Shown in pieces: positions 27,789 through 37,375 of a stretch of 64,000 bases of DNA. The DNA is taken from positions 1 to 64,000 of the forward strand of contig NZ_CABPSK010000004.1 of assembly GCF_902459645.1 (NCBI RefSeq), written 5' to 3'. The position numbers and the translations under genes are program-made. Position 1 is the first letter of the stretch, and every line of letters starts with the position of its first letter. The stretch comes from Pandoraea pneumonica. GTDB taxonomy: Bacteria > Pseudomonadota > Gammaproteobacteria > Burkholderiales > Burkholderiaceae. The notes below the pieces were generated by a model that saw nothing but the letters and a program-made list of their open reading frames with translations, had not been told where the DNA came from and made no database searches.

Positions 27789-28380
27789 GAAACGCCACTT
27801 CTTCTGGCGTCGACACACGCCCCAACGCCGCGTTTCGATGCGGATAGCGCCCGAAGCGTTCGATGATCACGGCATGGCGGCGCGCGTAGTCGAGGTTATC
27901 GACCATGCCATGCGACTTGGCCAGTTGCTCGTACAACTCGAGCGACGTGTGCTGACTCTCAAGCGACTCGTCGTGTTCGAACGGCAGATAAACGAACACC
28001 CGGTGTTGGGCCGTCGGCAGACGCTGATCTTCGCCCGCTGCCACCAACTGACGCGCTACCGCCAGCGCGCGCGCGTCGCCAGCAAACGCGCCTGCCGTGC
28101 CTCGGTACATATTTCGCGAGAACTGGTCGAGCATCACGATCAATGCGCACGCCCCAAGCGGCGTGTGCGCCCAGTCGTCGCGTTCCCCCGCAAGTGCCTG
28201 CGCATGCGCCACGCCGAAGCGCGTACGAATCTCGTCGTCGAAGGCGTCCGACTTCCGGAACCACTCCGGCCGGGCTAGCCCGAACACTTCGCTATCGGGC
28301 GTGCCGAACCAAAAATCGAGTACCGCCTGCCATGGCGCGTCGGTAGTGGAAAGCTTGGCTGCCGGGGGGGTGATCGACAT
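27763..28380 (-). CDS. DUF924 family protein
   Basis: A 205-residue cytoplasmic protein with the DUF924 pattern VLDFWFGTPDS...RPEWFRKSDAFDDEIRTRFG, MLDQFSRNMYRGT, FVYLPFEHDESLESQ and ending VSTPEEVAFLKEPGSSF. The structures of this family are all-helical, TPR-like. It has no proven activity. ATG 28380 lies at the family's natural start. It is convergent with the DUF2062 gene and downstream of AlaX. Confidence 0.85.
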   Translation of the reverse strand: MSITPPAAKLSTTDAPWQAVLDFWFGTPDSEVFGLARPEWFRKSDAFDDEIRTRFGVAHAQALAGERDDWAHTPLGACALIVMLDQFSRNMYRGTAGAFAGDARALAVARQLVAAGEDQRLPTAQHRVFVYLPFEHDESLESQHTSLELYEQLAKSHGMVDNLDYARRHAVIIERFGRYPHRNAALGRVSTPEEVAFLKEPGSSF

Positions 28381-28423
28381 GCGGCCTCACATCATGGGAT
28401 TGGAAATCCGCATGATGCCAGAG

Positions 28424-29155
28424 TCACGCAAACGCGAGCACTACGCGACGCGTGCGCGACGTCTTCTTCTCGATCTTGCTCACGCGCAGTGCCCCGATTT
28501 CGGCCGTATTCGCCACATGGGTGCCGCCACAGGGTTGGAGATCGATCCCTTCGATACGCACCAGACGTACGCGCCCGAGCCCCATCGGCGGCTTCACGCT
28601 CATGGTGCGGACCAATTCCGGACGCGCCGCCATTTCTTCATCGCTGATGCTGTCGATATTCACCGGCCGTGCCGCCGCCACCAGCGCCGCCAAACCCGCC
28701 TCGACCGCTTCGCGCTCGATCGGGTCGTTGGTCACGAAATCGAGCCGCGCATATTCCGGCGTGATGCTGCAACCGTCGACCGGATGCGGCAGCACGGCGC
28801 ACATCAAATGCGATGCGGTGTGAAAGCGCATATGGCGAAAACGCCGTTCCCAATCGATTTCGGCTTGCACCACATCGCCCACCGATAGCCCTGCCAGCGC
28901 TTCGGCCTGTCCTTCGGCTGGCACATGCACGGCGTCGTCGGGGGTTGCGCCTTCGTGCTTCGATTTACGCGTGTCGGCAATGGTCAGGCGCGAACCGTCG
29001 GCGAGCACAAATGCCCCAGCGTCGCCCGCCTGCCCGCCACCGAGCGGATAGAACACGGTGCGATCGAGCATGATGCCGTTCTCGTCGATATGGGTGATGC
29101 GCGCCTCGCATTGGCGCAGATAGGCGTCTTGTCGGAACAGCGCTTCGGTTGTCAT
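28424..29155 (-). CDS. Alanyl-tRNA editing protein AlaX
   Basis: A 243-residue free-standing editing domain that hydrolyses Ser- or Gly-tRNA(Ala). Zinc ligands are His112 and His116 (HTASH) and Cys209 and His213 (CGGTH), all present, so it should be active. The opening RQDAYLRQCEARI...GIMLDRTVFYPLGGGQAGD is the N-terminal barrel of AlaX-M/L types. AAGGAGACACC precedes ATG 29155. It lies on the minus strand between DUF924 and the truncated globin gene. Confidence 0.88.
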   Translation of the reverse strand: MTTEALFRQDAYLRQCEARITHIDENGIMLDRTVFYPLGGGQAGDAGAFVLADGSRLTIADTRKSKHEGATPDDAVHVPAEGQAEALAGLSVGDVVQAEIDWERRFRHMRFHTASHLMCAVLPHPVDGCSITPEYARLDFVTNDPIEREAVEAGLAALVAAARPVNIDSISDEEMAARPELVRTMSVKPPMGLGRVRLVRIEGIDLQPCGGTHVANTAEIGALRVSKIEKKTSRTRRVVLAFA

Positions 29156-29251
29156 GGTGTCTCCTTCTGGAATTGGACATAGTCGCGCGGTTTTACCAGC
29201 GATGACCAGGGCCAATCCGGCGCTTTCAGACCAGTACGGTGAGGCGTGTAC

Positions 29252-29297
29252 TTGTCAGCTCTGTTTGTCAGCTCTGTTTGTCAGTTCTGTTTGTCAG
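29252..29297 (-). repeat. 13-base tandem repeat, 3.5 copies, carrying the globin stop
   Basis: On the plus strand the units TTGTCAGCTCTGT, TTGTCAGCTCTGT and TTGTCAGTTCTGT follow one another, then TTGTCAG. On the minus strand each unit has a TGA, so the three frames are all closed at the end of the globin gene; the last codons of that gene come from the repeat. Confidence 0.85.
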
Positions 29298-29745
29298 CCC
29301 GGTTGCGCATCCAGTCCGCCGTCCCGTAGAACGCCTGCATGAGCCGTTCCTGAAGCGACGTTTCAACGCCAATGTCTTGCATAGCGAGCGCCATGCAACG
29401 CAGCCACTGGTCGCGCTCGCTGGTCGCAATGGGGAATGGCAGATGGCGAGCGCGCAGCATCGGATGCCCGAATCGCTCGATGTAGTGATTCGGCCCGCCG
29501 AGCCAGCCGCACAGGAACCAGAAAAACTTATCGCGCGAGCCATCGAGCGACTCGGGATGCAAGGTGCGAATACCGGCGAATTCCGATTCGAGATCCATCA
29601 AGTCGTAAAAACGGTCGACGAGTTCGCGTACGCGCGCTTCGCCGCCGAGTAACGAAAACGCGGTCGGCTGCGCAGGGGTGTCCTGCACATCGTCGTCCGC
29701 GACTTGGGAGGTTGGGGAAGATTGGGAGGAGTTTTCGGTCGTCAT
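29281..29745 (-). CDS. Group II truncated hemoglobin
   Basis: A 154-residue 2-on-2 globin. LLGGEARVRELVDRFYDLMD is helix B-C, and the FFWFLCGWLGGPNHYIERFGHPMLRARHLPFPIA segment includes the proximal His and the typical WLGGP...GHP...H.PF signature. Group II globins bind O2 or NO and often work in NO/oxidative stress. The start is ATG 29745; the N-terminal ~30 residues are Ser/Gln-rich and not conserved. The C-terminal RADKQN comes from the repeat at 29252-29297. Confidence 0.85.
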   Translation of the reverse strand: MTTENSSQSSPTSQVADDDVQDTPAQPTAFSLLGGEARVRELVDRFYDLMDLESEFAGIRTLHPESLDGSRDKFFWFLCGWLGGPNHYIERFGHPMLRARHLPFPIATSERDQWLRCMALAMQDIGVETSLQERLMQAFYGTADWMRNRADKQN

Positions 29746-29859
29746 GGCCGCTATTGTGCCCGAGGCCCGAAACCCTCGCACGCGGCAGGATGCCGCGCCG
29801 GAGCGCGTCACCCACCACCGTGCCAACTCACGGCACCGCAGTCTAGGCGCCGATACGTC

Positions 29860-32409
29860 TTAAACTTCGCGCAGCGTGCGCAGCGCCGACTGGCGCAATA
29901 CCGCGCGCAGACCGCTCCACCCGCCGATCAGCGCGCACAGCACCCCTGCCACGATCCCCAGCACCGGCAGCCACGGGTTGAACGTCAGCGCGAATTCGAA
30001 CACGTAATGCGCGAGCGCCCAGCCGAGTGCCCCGGCACCGAATGCGGCCAGCAGTCCCGCCAATGCCCCGACGGTCACCAACTCCGCCAGATGCACATCG
30101 CGAAGTTGTCGCGACGATGCCCCCAACGCACGCAAGATGCCGCTCTCGCGCATGCGCTCGTCGCGTGTACCCGCAAGCGCCGCATAAAGCACCAGCACTC
30201 CAGCGGCGAGCGTGAACAAGAACAGTGCCTGCACCGCGTCGATAACCTGCGACAGAATCAGTTGAATCTGCGCCAGCAACGCGCCGGTATCGATCACCGT
30301 CACGTTCGGGAACTGCCGCACCAGCGCATCGGCCACGCCCTGCTGCGGGGCGTCGAGGTGGAACGACGTGATCCACGTCATCGGAAAATCGCGCAACGCC
30401 GCTGGCGGCATCACGACGAAGAAGTTCACACGCATCGATCCCCAGTCGAGCTTGCGCAAGCTGGTAATCGGCGCATCGATCGTCTGACCGGTGACTTCGA
30501 AACGCAGCGTGTCGCCGAGCTTCAGGCCGAGCGTCTTCGCAATGCCCTCTTCCATCGAAATCTGCGGCGTGGTCGTGTCGCCGTACCACTGCCCCGCTGT
30601 CACGCGATTGCCATCCGGCAAAGCCGACGTGTACGAGAGATTGAATTCACGCTCGGCGAGCCGCCGCGCACGCTCTTCCGTATAGCGCTCGCCCGTCACC
30701 GGCTGATCGTTGATCGCCGTGAGCCGCGCGCGGATCATCGGCGAGAGTTGCACGTCAGGCAAACCGGCCGCACGCAGTTGCGCCAACACCGGCGCGTCTT
30801 GCCCCGGCTGGATATCGATCACGAAGCGATTTGGCGCGTCGGCTGGGCTCGACTGCCGCCATCCGGCGACGAGGTCGTTACGCGTGACCGCGAGCAGCAA
30901 CAACGCCATCAGTCCCAGACCTAGCGCGACAATCTGCAACGCGCTCCCCAGACCACGGCGACGCAGCCCCGCCAGCGCATAGCGCCAGCCGATGCCGCCC
31001 ATCGCCCCACCGACCGGGCCGCTACGGCGCGCCCACGCGGCAAGCCCGCGAATCGCCAACCATGCCAGCGCAGCGAACACGATCGCGCCGACAACGAAGC
31101 CACCCGCGACCATCGCCCCCAAGCGCAGGTCGCGCGCGGCGAAGAGCAACAACGCGGCGAATGCCAACGCACTCGCGCCGTACGCCAGCCAGCCCTGACG
31201 GCGCGCACCGCCCACGACATCGCGGCGCAGCACATGCAACGGCGCCACTTCCGAGAGCGGCAGCAACGGGGGCAGCGCAAAACCCAGCAGCATCACCAGC
31301 GCACTGGCGAAACCGAAAGCCGCAGGTCGCCATGTGGGCGCGGGCAACCCTGCCGGAATCACATTGCCCAATTGGGCCAACAACGCCCAATGGGCGGCGT
31401 AGCCGAGCGCCACACCGAGCGCCCCGCCAATCAATCCGAGGCCGATGAATTCGAGTCTCACCATGCCGCGTAACGAACCACGCGACACGCCTAAGCAGCG
31501 CATCACGGCGCACGCATCGAGATGTCGTTCGCTGTAGCGGCGTGCCGCAATGCCCACGGCGACTGCCGCCAGCACGGCGGCCAGCAGCGCCACGAGCGAG
31601 AGAAAGCGCTCGGCGCGGTCGAGCGTCTGGCGCACCTGTGGCTGACCTTCTTCCAACGATTCGAGATGGACCCCGCGCGCTTGCTCGGCGGCCGGGCGAG
31701 CCCACGTGGTGAATTGCTTCACCTGCGCATCAGACCCCGCGACGAGCAACCGATAGGTGATGCGGCTACCGAATTGCACCAGCCCGGTGGACTGGAGTTC
31801 GTCGAAACGCATCATGACGCGCGGCGCGAGCGAGCCGAAACCGTAGCCGCGATCCATTTCACGGGTGATGACGGCGGCAATACGCAACGACCGGTTGCCT
31901 ACGCGAATGTTGTCGCCAGGTTTGACGTGCAAAGCGTCGAGCAGCGCGGCGTCGACCCAGACCGTGCCTGGCGCCGGAATATCGGCAGCGGGCGCGTCTG
32001 GGGTGTTTGCCCCGGCGTCGGCTGCCGTTCGGACACGTCCGCGCAGCGGATATCCGTCGCTGACCGCCTTGAGCGACGACAGACGGCTCGCCCCGGCCTG
32101 ACCGGTTTCGCCGATGGCGCTGGCCATGCTGGGAAAGTTGGCGACGACAGCAGTCGCGAGACCGTCGGCGTGCGCCTGACGAGAGAATTCGGGAGATAAG
32201 GGAGCGTCGCTGCGAACGACGAGATCGGCGGCGAGCATCTGGCGCGCATCGCGCTCAAGCCCGCCCTGCATGCGGTCGGAGAGAAAACCGACACTGGAGA
32301 GTGCGCCAACGGCCAGCAACAGCGCCACGAGCAGCAGATGCAGCTCGCCTGCACGCCAGTCGCGCAAGAACATCCGCCACGACTGGCGGGCAACTTCAGT
32401 GAACCCCAT
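29860..32409 (-). CDS. FtsX-like ABC transporter permease (YbbP type)
   Basis: An 849-residue inner-membrane protein with about ten helices: one at the N-terminus (LHLLLVALLLAVGALSSVGFL), a large MacB-type periplasmic domain, four helices at about 270-420, more near 430-510, a second periplasmic domain and a final FtsX cluster with RESGILRALGASSRQLRDVHLAE. This matches YbbP/lysophospholipase L1-export permeases. The usual ATPase partner (YbbA) and TesA are not adjacent. The start overlaps the end of the DUF4126 gene by 14 bases, so they are one operon. Confidence 0.85.
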   Translation of the reverse strand: MGFTEVARQSWRMFLRDWRAGELHLLLVALLLAVGALSSVGFLSDRMQGGLERDARQMLAADLVVRSDAPLSPEFSRQAHADGLATAVVANFPSMASAIGETGQAGASRLSSLKAVSDGYPLRGRVRTAADAGANTPDAPAADIPAPGTVWVDAALLDALHVKPGDNIRVGNRSLRIAAVITREMDRGYGFGSLAPRVMMRFDELQSTGLVQFGSRITYRLLVAGSDAQVKQFTTWARPAAEQARGVHLESLEEGQPQVRQTLDRAERFLSLVALLAAVLAAVAVGIAARRYSERHLDACAVMRCLGVSRGSLRGMVRLEFIGLGLIGGALGVALGYAAHWALLAQLGNVIPAGLPAPTWRPAAFGFASALVMLLGFALPPLLPLSEVAPLHVLRRDVVGGARRQGWLAYGASALAFAALLLFAARDLRLGAMVAGGFVVGAIVFAALAWLAIRGLAAWARRSGPVGGAMGGIGWRYALAGLRRRGLGSALQIVALGLGLMALLLLAVTRNDLVAGWRQSSPADAPNRFVIDIQPGQDAPVLAQLRAAGLPDVQLSPMIRARLTAINDQPVTGERYTEERARRLAEREFNLSYTSALPDGNRVTAGQWYGDTTTPQISMEEGIAKTLGLKLGDTLRFEVTGQTIDAPITSLRKLDWGSMRVNFFVVMPPAALRDFPMTWITSFHLDAPQQGVADALVRQFPNVTVIDTGALLAQIQLILSQVIDAVQALFLFTLAAGVLVLYAALAGTRDERMRESGILRALGASSRQLRDVHLAELVTVGALAGLLAAFGAGALGWALAHYVFEFALTFNPWLPVLGIVAGVLCALIGGWSGLRAVLRQSALRTLREV

Positions 32410-32992
32410 CGTTCCTCAATCCTTTGACCCGGGCCAGCAGTGAGCGCCAGCCACGCCAGACACGCGGCAGCCACCACCACGCCAATACGACGAAAACCAG
32501 CAACATCACGAGAAAGACCGCCGGCAGGAAGAACGCTAGCGCGAGACCGCCCACCGTGGAGACATCTTCGCCGGCTGAGGCCGCCACATTGGAGAAAGGT
32601 TCCGGCGACGTGTTGATGAGCGCCCGGCTCCCCGCTTTGGCCAAATGTGCCGTGCCCGCGAGCGCACCACCGGCAAGCCCGGCCAGCACGGTGACGGTAG
32701 GGTCCATCTGACCGAGTGCCGCCGCGCCCAACACAATGCCTGCCGGAATGCGGATGAACGTATGCACCGCGTCCCAGGCGCTGTCGACAAAGGGAATCTT
32801 GTCGGCGAAGAACTCAATAGCGGCGAGCACGCCCGCCGCGGCGATGACCCATGTGGAGGCCAGCACCGCCAGCGTCGGCGGCAGATGCAACCACCCGAGA
32901 CGTGCCGCCAGCCCTGCGCAGAACACCGTCAGGTATAACCGCAGGCCGCTGCCCCAGGACAGCCCTGCGCCAAGCGCAATCGATTCCAGCAT
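32396..32992 (-). CDS. DUF4126 membrane protein
   Basis: A 198-residue membrane protein with about five hydrophobic helices and the DUF4126 pattern GAGLSWGSGLRLYLTVFCAGLAARLGW, FADKIPFVDSAWDAVHTFIRIPAG. Its C-terminus is basic and cytoplasmic. The function of the family is unknown. It overlaps the following permease gene by 14 bases on the same strand. Confidence 0.82.
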   Translation of the reverse strand: MLESIALGAGLSWGSGLRLYLTVFCAGLAARLGWLHLPPTLAVLASTWVIAAAGVLAAIEFFADKIPFVDSAWDAVHTFIRIPAGIVLGAAALGQMDPTVTVLAGLAGGALAGTAHLAKAGSRALINTSPEPFSNVAASAGEDVSTVGGLALAFFLPAVFLVMLLVFVVLAWWWLPRVWRGWRSLLARVKGLRNDGVH

Positions 32993-33231
32993 GGTGACCC
33001 TCGCTGCCGCCGAGATGGCTGCGTCGCACGATCACGCGCCTCAGACTGTTGGCGCGGTAACGGAGCTAAAAGCGGAACGCAAAGCGGCGTGCATATCAGC
33101 CAACTTGCCAACGCCCCAGCTTCACGCCCTTCACACCGTTACGGCGCCATTATGCCGCGCGTTGCGGCAACGCACCACCGGTGACATTTTGGGGGGCGTT
33201 GATACAGGTTTGACGTCGGTTCGGCGCCGGT

Positions 33232-33552
33232 TCAGGACGCCGTGGTGAGCTTCAGCCCCACGAGGCCCGCCAGAATCAGTGTGACGCTGGCAATTCGTGC
33301 TGCCGAGGCCGATTCACCGAACAGGATGATCCCGAGAATGAATGCGCCGACGGCACCGATGCCGGTCCAGATGGCGTAGGCCGTCCCCAAGGGCAGCGTA
33401 CGAACGGCGAGCGCCAGCAGCCACACGCTGCCGACCATCGAGGCAATGGTGAAAATGGACGGCACGAGCCGCGAGAAGCCTTGCGTGTACTTCAGACCGA
33501 CGGCCCAAGCCACTTCAAGCAATCCCGCAAAGACGAGAAGGATCCAGGCCAT
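33232..33552 (-). CDS. gdx: Guanidinium exporter Gdx (SugE-type SMR protein)
   Basis: A 106-residue small multidrug resistance protein with four helices. [20 protein letters not shown] carries the essential Glu13, and the SugE-subfamily features [12 protein letters not shown] and GIILFGE are present. SugE-type proteins of this branch export guanidinium in exchange for protons. A guanidine-II riboswitch lies 24 bases upstream, which strongly supports the same role here. GGAG precedes ATG 33552; a longer frame upstream runs through the riboswitch and is not coding. Confidence 0.9.
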   Translation of the reverse strand: MAWILLVFAGLLEVAWAVGLKYTQGFSRLVPSIFTIASMVGSVWLLALAVRTLPLGTAYAIWTGIGAVGAFILGIILFGESASAARIASVTLILAGLVGLKLTTAS

Positions 33553-33575
33553 GAAAGACTCCGATGCATGGATGT

Positions 33576-33626
33576 ATCGGGGTCGTCCCCGGGAAAAATG
33601 AATCCGTGCACCGGGTCGTCCCGGCA
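33576..33626 (-). promoter_or_regulatory. Guanidine-II riboswitch (mini-ykkC)
   Basis: Two hairpins with the diagnostic ACGA loop: CCGGG-ACGA-CCCGG (33611-33624) and CGGGG-ACGA-CCCCG (33578-33591), joined by a ~19-base A/T-rich linker. This matches the guanidine-II class, which frees the ribosome site when guanidinium is bound. It sits 24 bases before the gdx start. Confidence 0.88.
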
Positions 33627-33749
33627 ACTACGGGTTCCATCGGAAACCGAATGAAATTCGGATCGTCGCCGCATTGGGCGGTGACATGAACGAAAGAACC
33701 CGGCGATTTTATCAAAGCGAGCGCCCCATCAAAGGACGCCCTATCGGTG

Positions 33750-34457
33750 TCATGGGATTTCCACCTCCAGCCGATACCCCACACCGGTTTCGGTGAGGAT
33801 GTGCTTCGGCTGCGCGGGGTCGGCTTCGAGCTTCTGGCGCAGGTGGCCCATGTAGATGCGCAGGTAGTGGTTGCTCTCGACGTGCGACGGCCCCCACACC
33901 TCTTTGAGCAGTTGCCGGTGCGTGAGCACACGCCCCGCATGACGCACCAGCGTCACGAGCAAACGGTACTCGATCGGTGTCAGGTGCACGGCTTCGCCGC
34001 CACGCGTCACCTTCCGGCGCGCCAGATCGATGCTGATATCGCCGAAAGCAAAGGCTTCGCCCAGCGTCTCGGAGTTGCCGCCGCGATGATGGCGACGCAG
34101 CTGCGCGCGAATACGCGCCAGCAACTCCGACACCCCGAACGGCTTCGTCAGATAGTCGTCGGCGCCGACGTCGAGTGCGACCACCTTCTCCGATTCTTCG
34201 TTGCGCGCCGACAGCACGATGATCGGCATGTCCGTCCAGCTACGCACCTCGCGAATCACTTCAACGCCATCGATATCCGGCAATCCAAGATCCACGATCA
34301 GCAAATCGGGCTTGCGCGTCGCCGCCTCGACCATCCCCTGCCGCCCTGCCTCCGCCTCGTGCACGACCATGCCCTCGGCTTCCAGCGATGTGCGCAGAAA
34401 TCGGCGGATCTGGCGTTCGTCTTCAATCACCACGATGGTGATAGTCGGTTCACTCAT
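33750..34457 (-). CDS. kdpE: Response regulator KdpE
   Basis: A 235-residue OmpR-type regulator. The receiver domain (1-120) has the acidic pocket Glu12/Asp13 and phospho-acceptor Asp56 (LLIVDLGLPDIDG), and the winged helix (135-235) ends in HILTETGVGYRLEVEIP. It activates kdpFABC on K+ limitation. The start ATG 34457 overlaps the kdpD stop by eight bases; an upstream Met is less likely. A likely target is the TTTAC array at 42353-42400. Confidence 0.95.
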   Translation of the reverse strand: MSEPTITIVVIEDERQIRRFLRTSLEAEGMVVHEAEAGRQGMVEAATRKPDLLIVDLGLPDIDGVEVIREVRSWTDMPIIVLSARNEESEKVVALDVGADDYLTKPFGVSELLARIRAQLRRHHRGGNSETLGEAFAFGDISIDLARRKVTRGGEAVHLTPIEYRLLVTLVRHAGRVLTHRQLLKEVWGPSHVESNHYLRIYMGHLRQKLEADPAQPKHILTETGVGYRLEVEIP

Positions 34458-37275
34458 GACTTTGTGTGGCTTTGGTGTGGGGCAATTCAGTGGGCATGTC
34501 GGCACCCGCTTCCAACTCGCCCGACGATTCGTTCAAATCAGGCACGTCCGGCTCGGCAGGTGGCGTCTCGACGGGCAGCGTGAAGCTGAAACGCGCGCCA
34601 TGGCCGCCGGGCACGTTGGCGGCCTCGATTCTACCGCCGTGCGCTTCCACGATGGCTCGGCAGATCGCGAGCCCCAAGCCGATACCCGGCTTAGCCGACT
34701 CTTTCTCTCCGCGCATGAACTTCTCGAAAATGCGCCCTTCCATGCCGATGGGCAGCCCCGGCCCGTCGTCGCTTACGCTCACTTCCACTTCGTCGCCGAG
34801 CGTTCGCGCGGCAATCTCGATGTGCGACCCCGACGGCGAGTATTTGGCCGCGTTCTCCAGCAAGTTGGTAAAGAGACGCTCCAGCAAGACGGCGTCAAAG
34901 CGCAGCAACGGCAAGTCGGCCGGTATGCGCGTGCTGACCTCATGCCCGGCCAACACACGCCGAGACGCCCGCAGCGACGTGCCCACTACCTCTTCGAGCA
35001 TCTGCCACTGCCGGTTGAGTTGCACACCGCCCGCCTGCAACTTGGCCATATCGAGCAAGTTGGTCACCAACCCCGTCATGCGTTGCGCTTCTTCATGAAT
35101 CGCATCGACGAGTTCCGTGCGCAATGGCCCCGGCGTTTCCGCATTGCGACTAAGCATGCTTGCAAAGCCGACGATGGACGTCAGCGGCGTGCGCAAGTCA
35201 TGCGAAATGGCCGACAGCAGCGAGTTACGCAGCCGCTCGGACTCCATTGTCACGAGCGCATCTTGCGCAATCTCGACGTAATGCACGCGCTCGAGCGCCA
35301 ATGCAATTTGTGCCGCAAAGGTATCGAGCAGGCGAAGTTGCTCCGGTGTCGCAATGGCGCCCGTCGCGGGATTATCCGGCGCGACCACCAGCACGCCGCG
35401 CGTGCGCATTGGCGCACGCAACGGCAGGTAGTAGGCGTCCGACGCTGGCAGTGTGTCAGTGCCCTGCCCGGCCGCTTGCTGACGGTCGTAGACCCACTGC
35501 GCGACATCCGTATCGATATGCGCAGGCATCGTCTCCGCCTGCACGTTCTCTACCGGTTGTCGCACGCCGCCCTGACTGTCGGGCAGCAACAAGGCCACGC
35601 GCGCCTGAAAGACTTCGCGCACGTGACGCGATCCGATCTCAATGATTTGCGGTGTGGTGAGCGCCGCCGCCAACTCGCGCGCCATGGCATACACCGCCCC
35701 CGTGCGCCGCTCGCGCCATGTCGCCAGCCGCGCCTGAAAGCGCAAGCTCGTCGTCAAATGACTGATGACGAGCGCCACCGTCAGCATCACGGCAAAGGTG
35801 AGCAGGTACTGCGTATCCGAGACCGACAACGACATCTTCGGCGGCACAAAGAAGAAGTCGAACGCCACCACCGACAGGAATGACGCCAACACGCCCGGGC
35901 CACGCCCCAGTCGCATCGCGGCAATGATCACGCCCAGCAGATAAAGCATGGCGATGTTGGCGAGATCGAGGAACGTCGTCAGTTCTGCCGCTGCGAGCGA
36001 TATCACGCCGCAAATCCCGACCGCCCACGCGTAGCCACGCCACGGCCCGCCCACCAGCCCGAGTTCCGGTGCGTTGGTATCGAACCAATCGCGCCAGTCG
36101 CCGCGCACCACTCGCTTGTCTGCCGACGTATCGCCCGCTGCCGGACCGATCAGCACCACGTCGACGCCTCGGGCGAGCCGAACCAAGGCTTCGTGCAACG
36201 GTGTGCGCGCTGTCCACCATCGCCGTGCCCCGCTCGCCCCGACGACGATCTTCGACACATTGCGCATCTGCGCATACGCGAGCAACGTCGGCGCGGCTTC
36301 GGCACCATCCAGCGTGAGCGTTTCCGCCCCCAGCTCTTGCGCCAGCTTGAGCGTGGCGTATGTACCTTCGCGACGCACTTGCGATTGCCGCAGTATCGCG
36401 GGGGTCTCCACGTGCACGGCCAGCCAGTCGGCGCGAAGACTCGCCGCCAGCCGCGCGGCCGCTCGCACGAGTGCCCCTCCTTCAGGTCCCGGCCCGATCG
36501 CCACAAGCAAGCGCTCGCGGGCCTGCCAAACATGGCTGATCGATTGATCCGCACGGTACTCGCGCATCTGCGCATCCACGCGGTCGGCGGTACGGCGCAA
36601 TGCCAATTCGCGCAACGCAATCAAATTGCCCTTGCGGAAGAAATTGCGCACCGCCCGCTCGGCCTGCGCGGGCATGTACACCTTGCCTTCGCGCATGCGT
36701 TCAAGCAGTTCGTCGGGCGGCAGGTCGACGAGTTTGACTTCGTCCGCCAGATCGAACACCCGGTCGGGCAACGTCTCCCAGACACGAATGCCCGTGATCT
36801 GTCCGACCACATCGTTAAGCCGCTCCAGATGCTGCACGTTAAGCGTGGTGTACACATCGATGCCAGCGGCCAGCAACTCTTCCACATCCTGCCAGCGCTT
36901 CAGATGCCGTTCGCCCGGCACGTTGGCGTGCGCCAGTTCGTCGACCAGCGCCACCGCTGGTTTGCGTGCGAGCATGCCGTCGAGGTCGAATTCGCGCAGC
37001 ACGCGCCCGCGATACTCCACCGACTTTTGCGGCAGCACTTCCAGCCCTTCGAGCATCTTCGCCGTCTCTTCGCGGCCATGCGTCTCCAGCACGCCGACCA
37101 CGACGTCGGTGCCTTCCTCGCGCAGCTTGCGCGCGGCTTGCAGCATCGCAAAGGTCTTGCCGACACCTGCCGACGCGCCAAAGAAAATCTTCAGCCGACC
37201 GCGCTGCTCGCGCGCTTCGTCGCGTTGCAGTTTGTCGAGCAATTCGTCGGGGTCGGGGCGTTCCATGCCAGCCAT
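34450..37275 (-). CDS. kdpD: Sensor histidine kinase KdpD
   Basis: A 941-residue protein. The N-terminal KdpD domain has Walker A GASAGVGKT (33-41) and is followed by a Usp domain (~250-375), four membrane helices (~415-510), a GAF-like region and the kinase core with His692 (ISHDLRTPLTSIVG), N box and G boxes (DGPGLPIG, GIGLGLAICR). It senses K+ or turgor and phosphorylates KdpE. A second Met three codons in is possible. The gene begins about 100 bases after a terminator that follows kdpC. Confidence 0.96.
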   Translation of the reverse strand: MAGMERPDPDELLDKLQRDEAREQRGRLKIFFGASAGVGKTFAMLQAARKLREEGTDVVVGVLETHGREETAKMLEGLEVLPQKSVEYRGRVLREFDLDGMLARKPAVALVDELAHANVPGERHLKRWQDVEELLAAGIDVYTTLNVQHLERLNDVVGQITGIRVWETLPDRVFDLADEVKLVDLPPDELLERMREGKVYMPAQAERAVRNFFRKGNLIALRELALRRTADRVDAQMREYRADQSISHVWQARERLLVAIGPGPEGGALVRAAARLAASLRADWLAVHVETPAILRQSQVRREGTYATLKLAQELGAETLTLDGAEAAPTLLAYAQMRNVSKIVVGASGARRWWTARTPLHEALVRLARGVDVVLIGPAAGDTSADKRVVRGDWRDWFDTNAPELGLVGGPWRGYAWAVGICGVISLAAAELTTFLDLANIAMLYLLGVIIAAMRLGRGPGVLASFLSVVAFDFFFVPPKMSLSVSDTQYLLTFAVMLTVALVISHLTTSLRFQARLATWRERRTGAVYAMARELAAALTTPQIIEIGSRHVREVFQARVALLLPDSQGGVRQPVENVQAETMPAHIDTDVAQWVYDRQQAAGQGTDTLPASDAYYLPLRAPMRTRGVLVVAPDNPATGAIATPEQLRLLDTFAAQIALALERVHYVEIAQDALVTMESERLRNSLLSAISHDLRTPLTSIVGFASMLSRNAETPGPLRTELVDAIHEEAQRMTGLVTNLLDMAKLQAGGVQLNRQWQMLEEVVGTSLRASRRVLAGHEVSTRIPADLPLLRFDAVLLERLFTNLLENAAKYSPSGSHIEIAARTLGDEVEVSVSDDGPGLPIGMEGRIFEKFMRGEKESAKPGIGLGLAICRAIVEAHGGRIEAANVPGGHGARFSFTLPVETPPAEPDVPDLNESSGELEAGADMPTELPHTKATQSHE

Positions 37276-37375
37276 CGGATCAGTCCACTAAGAAGACGCG
37301 CGCCCTCTCGCCGGTCGGCGAGAGATGCGCCAAGAAATGCGCCAAATTCTGGGCACTTGCAGTGCATTCGGCAAA

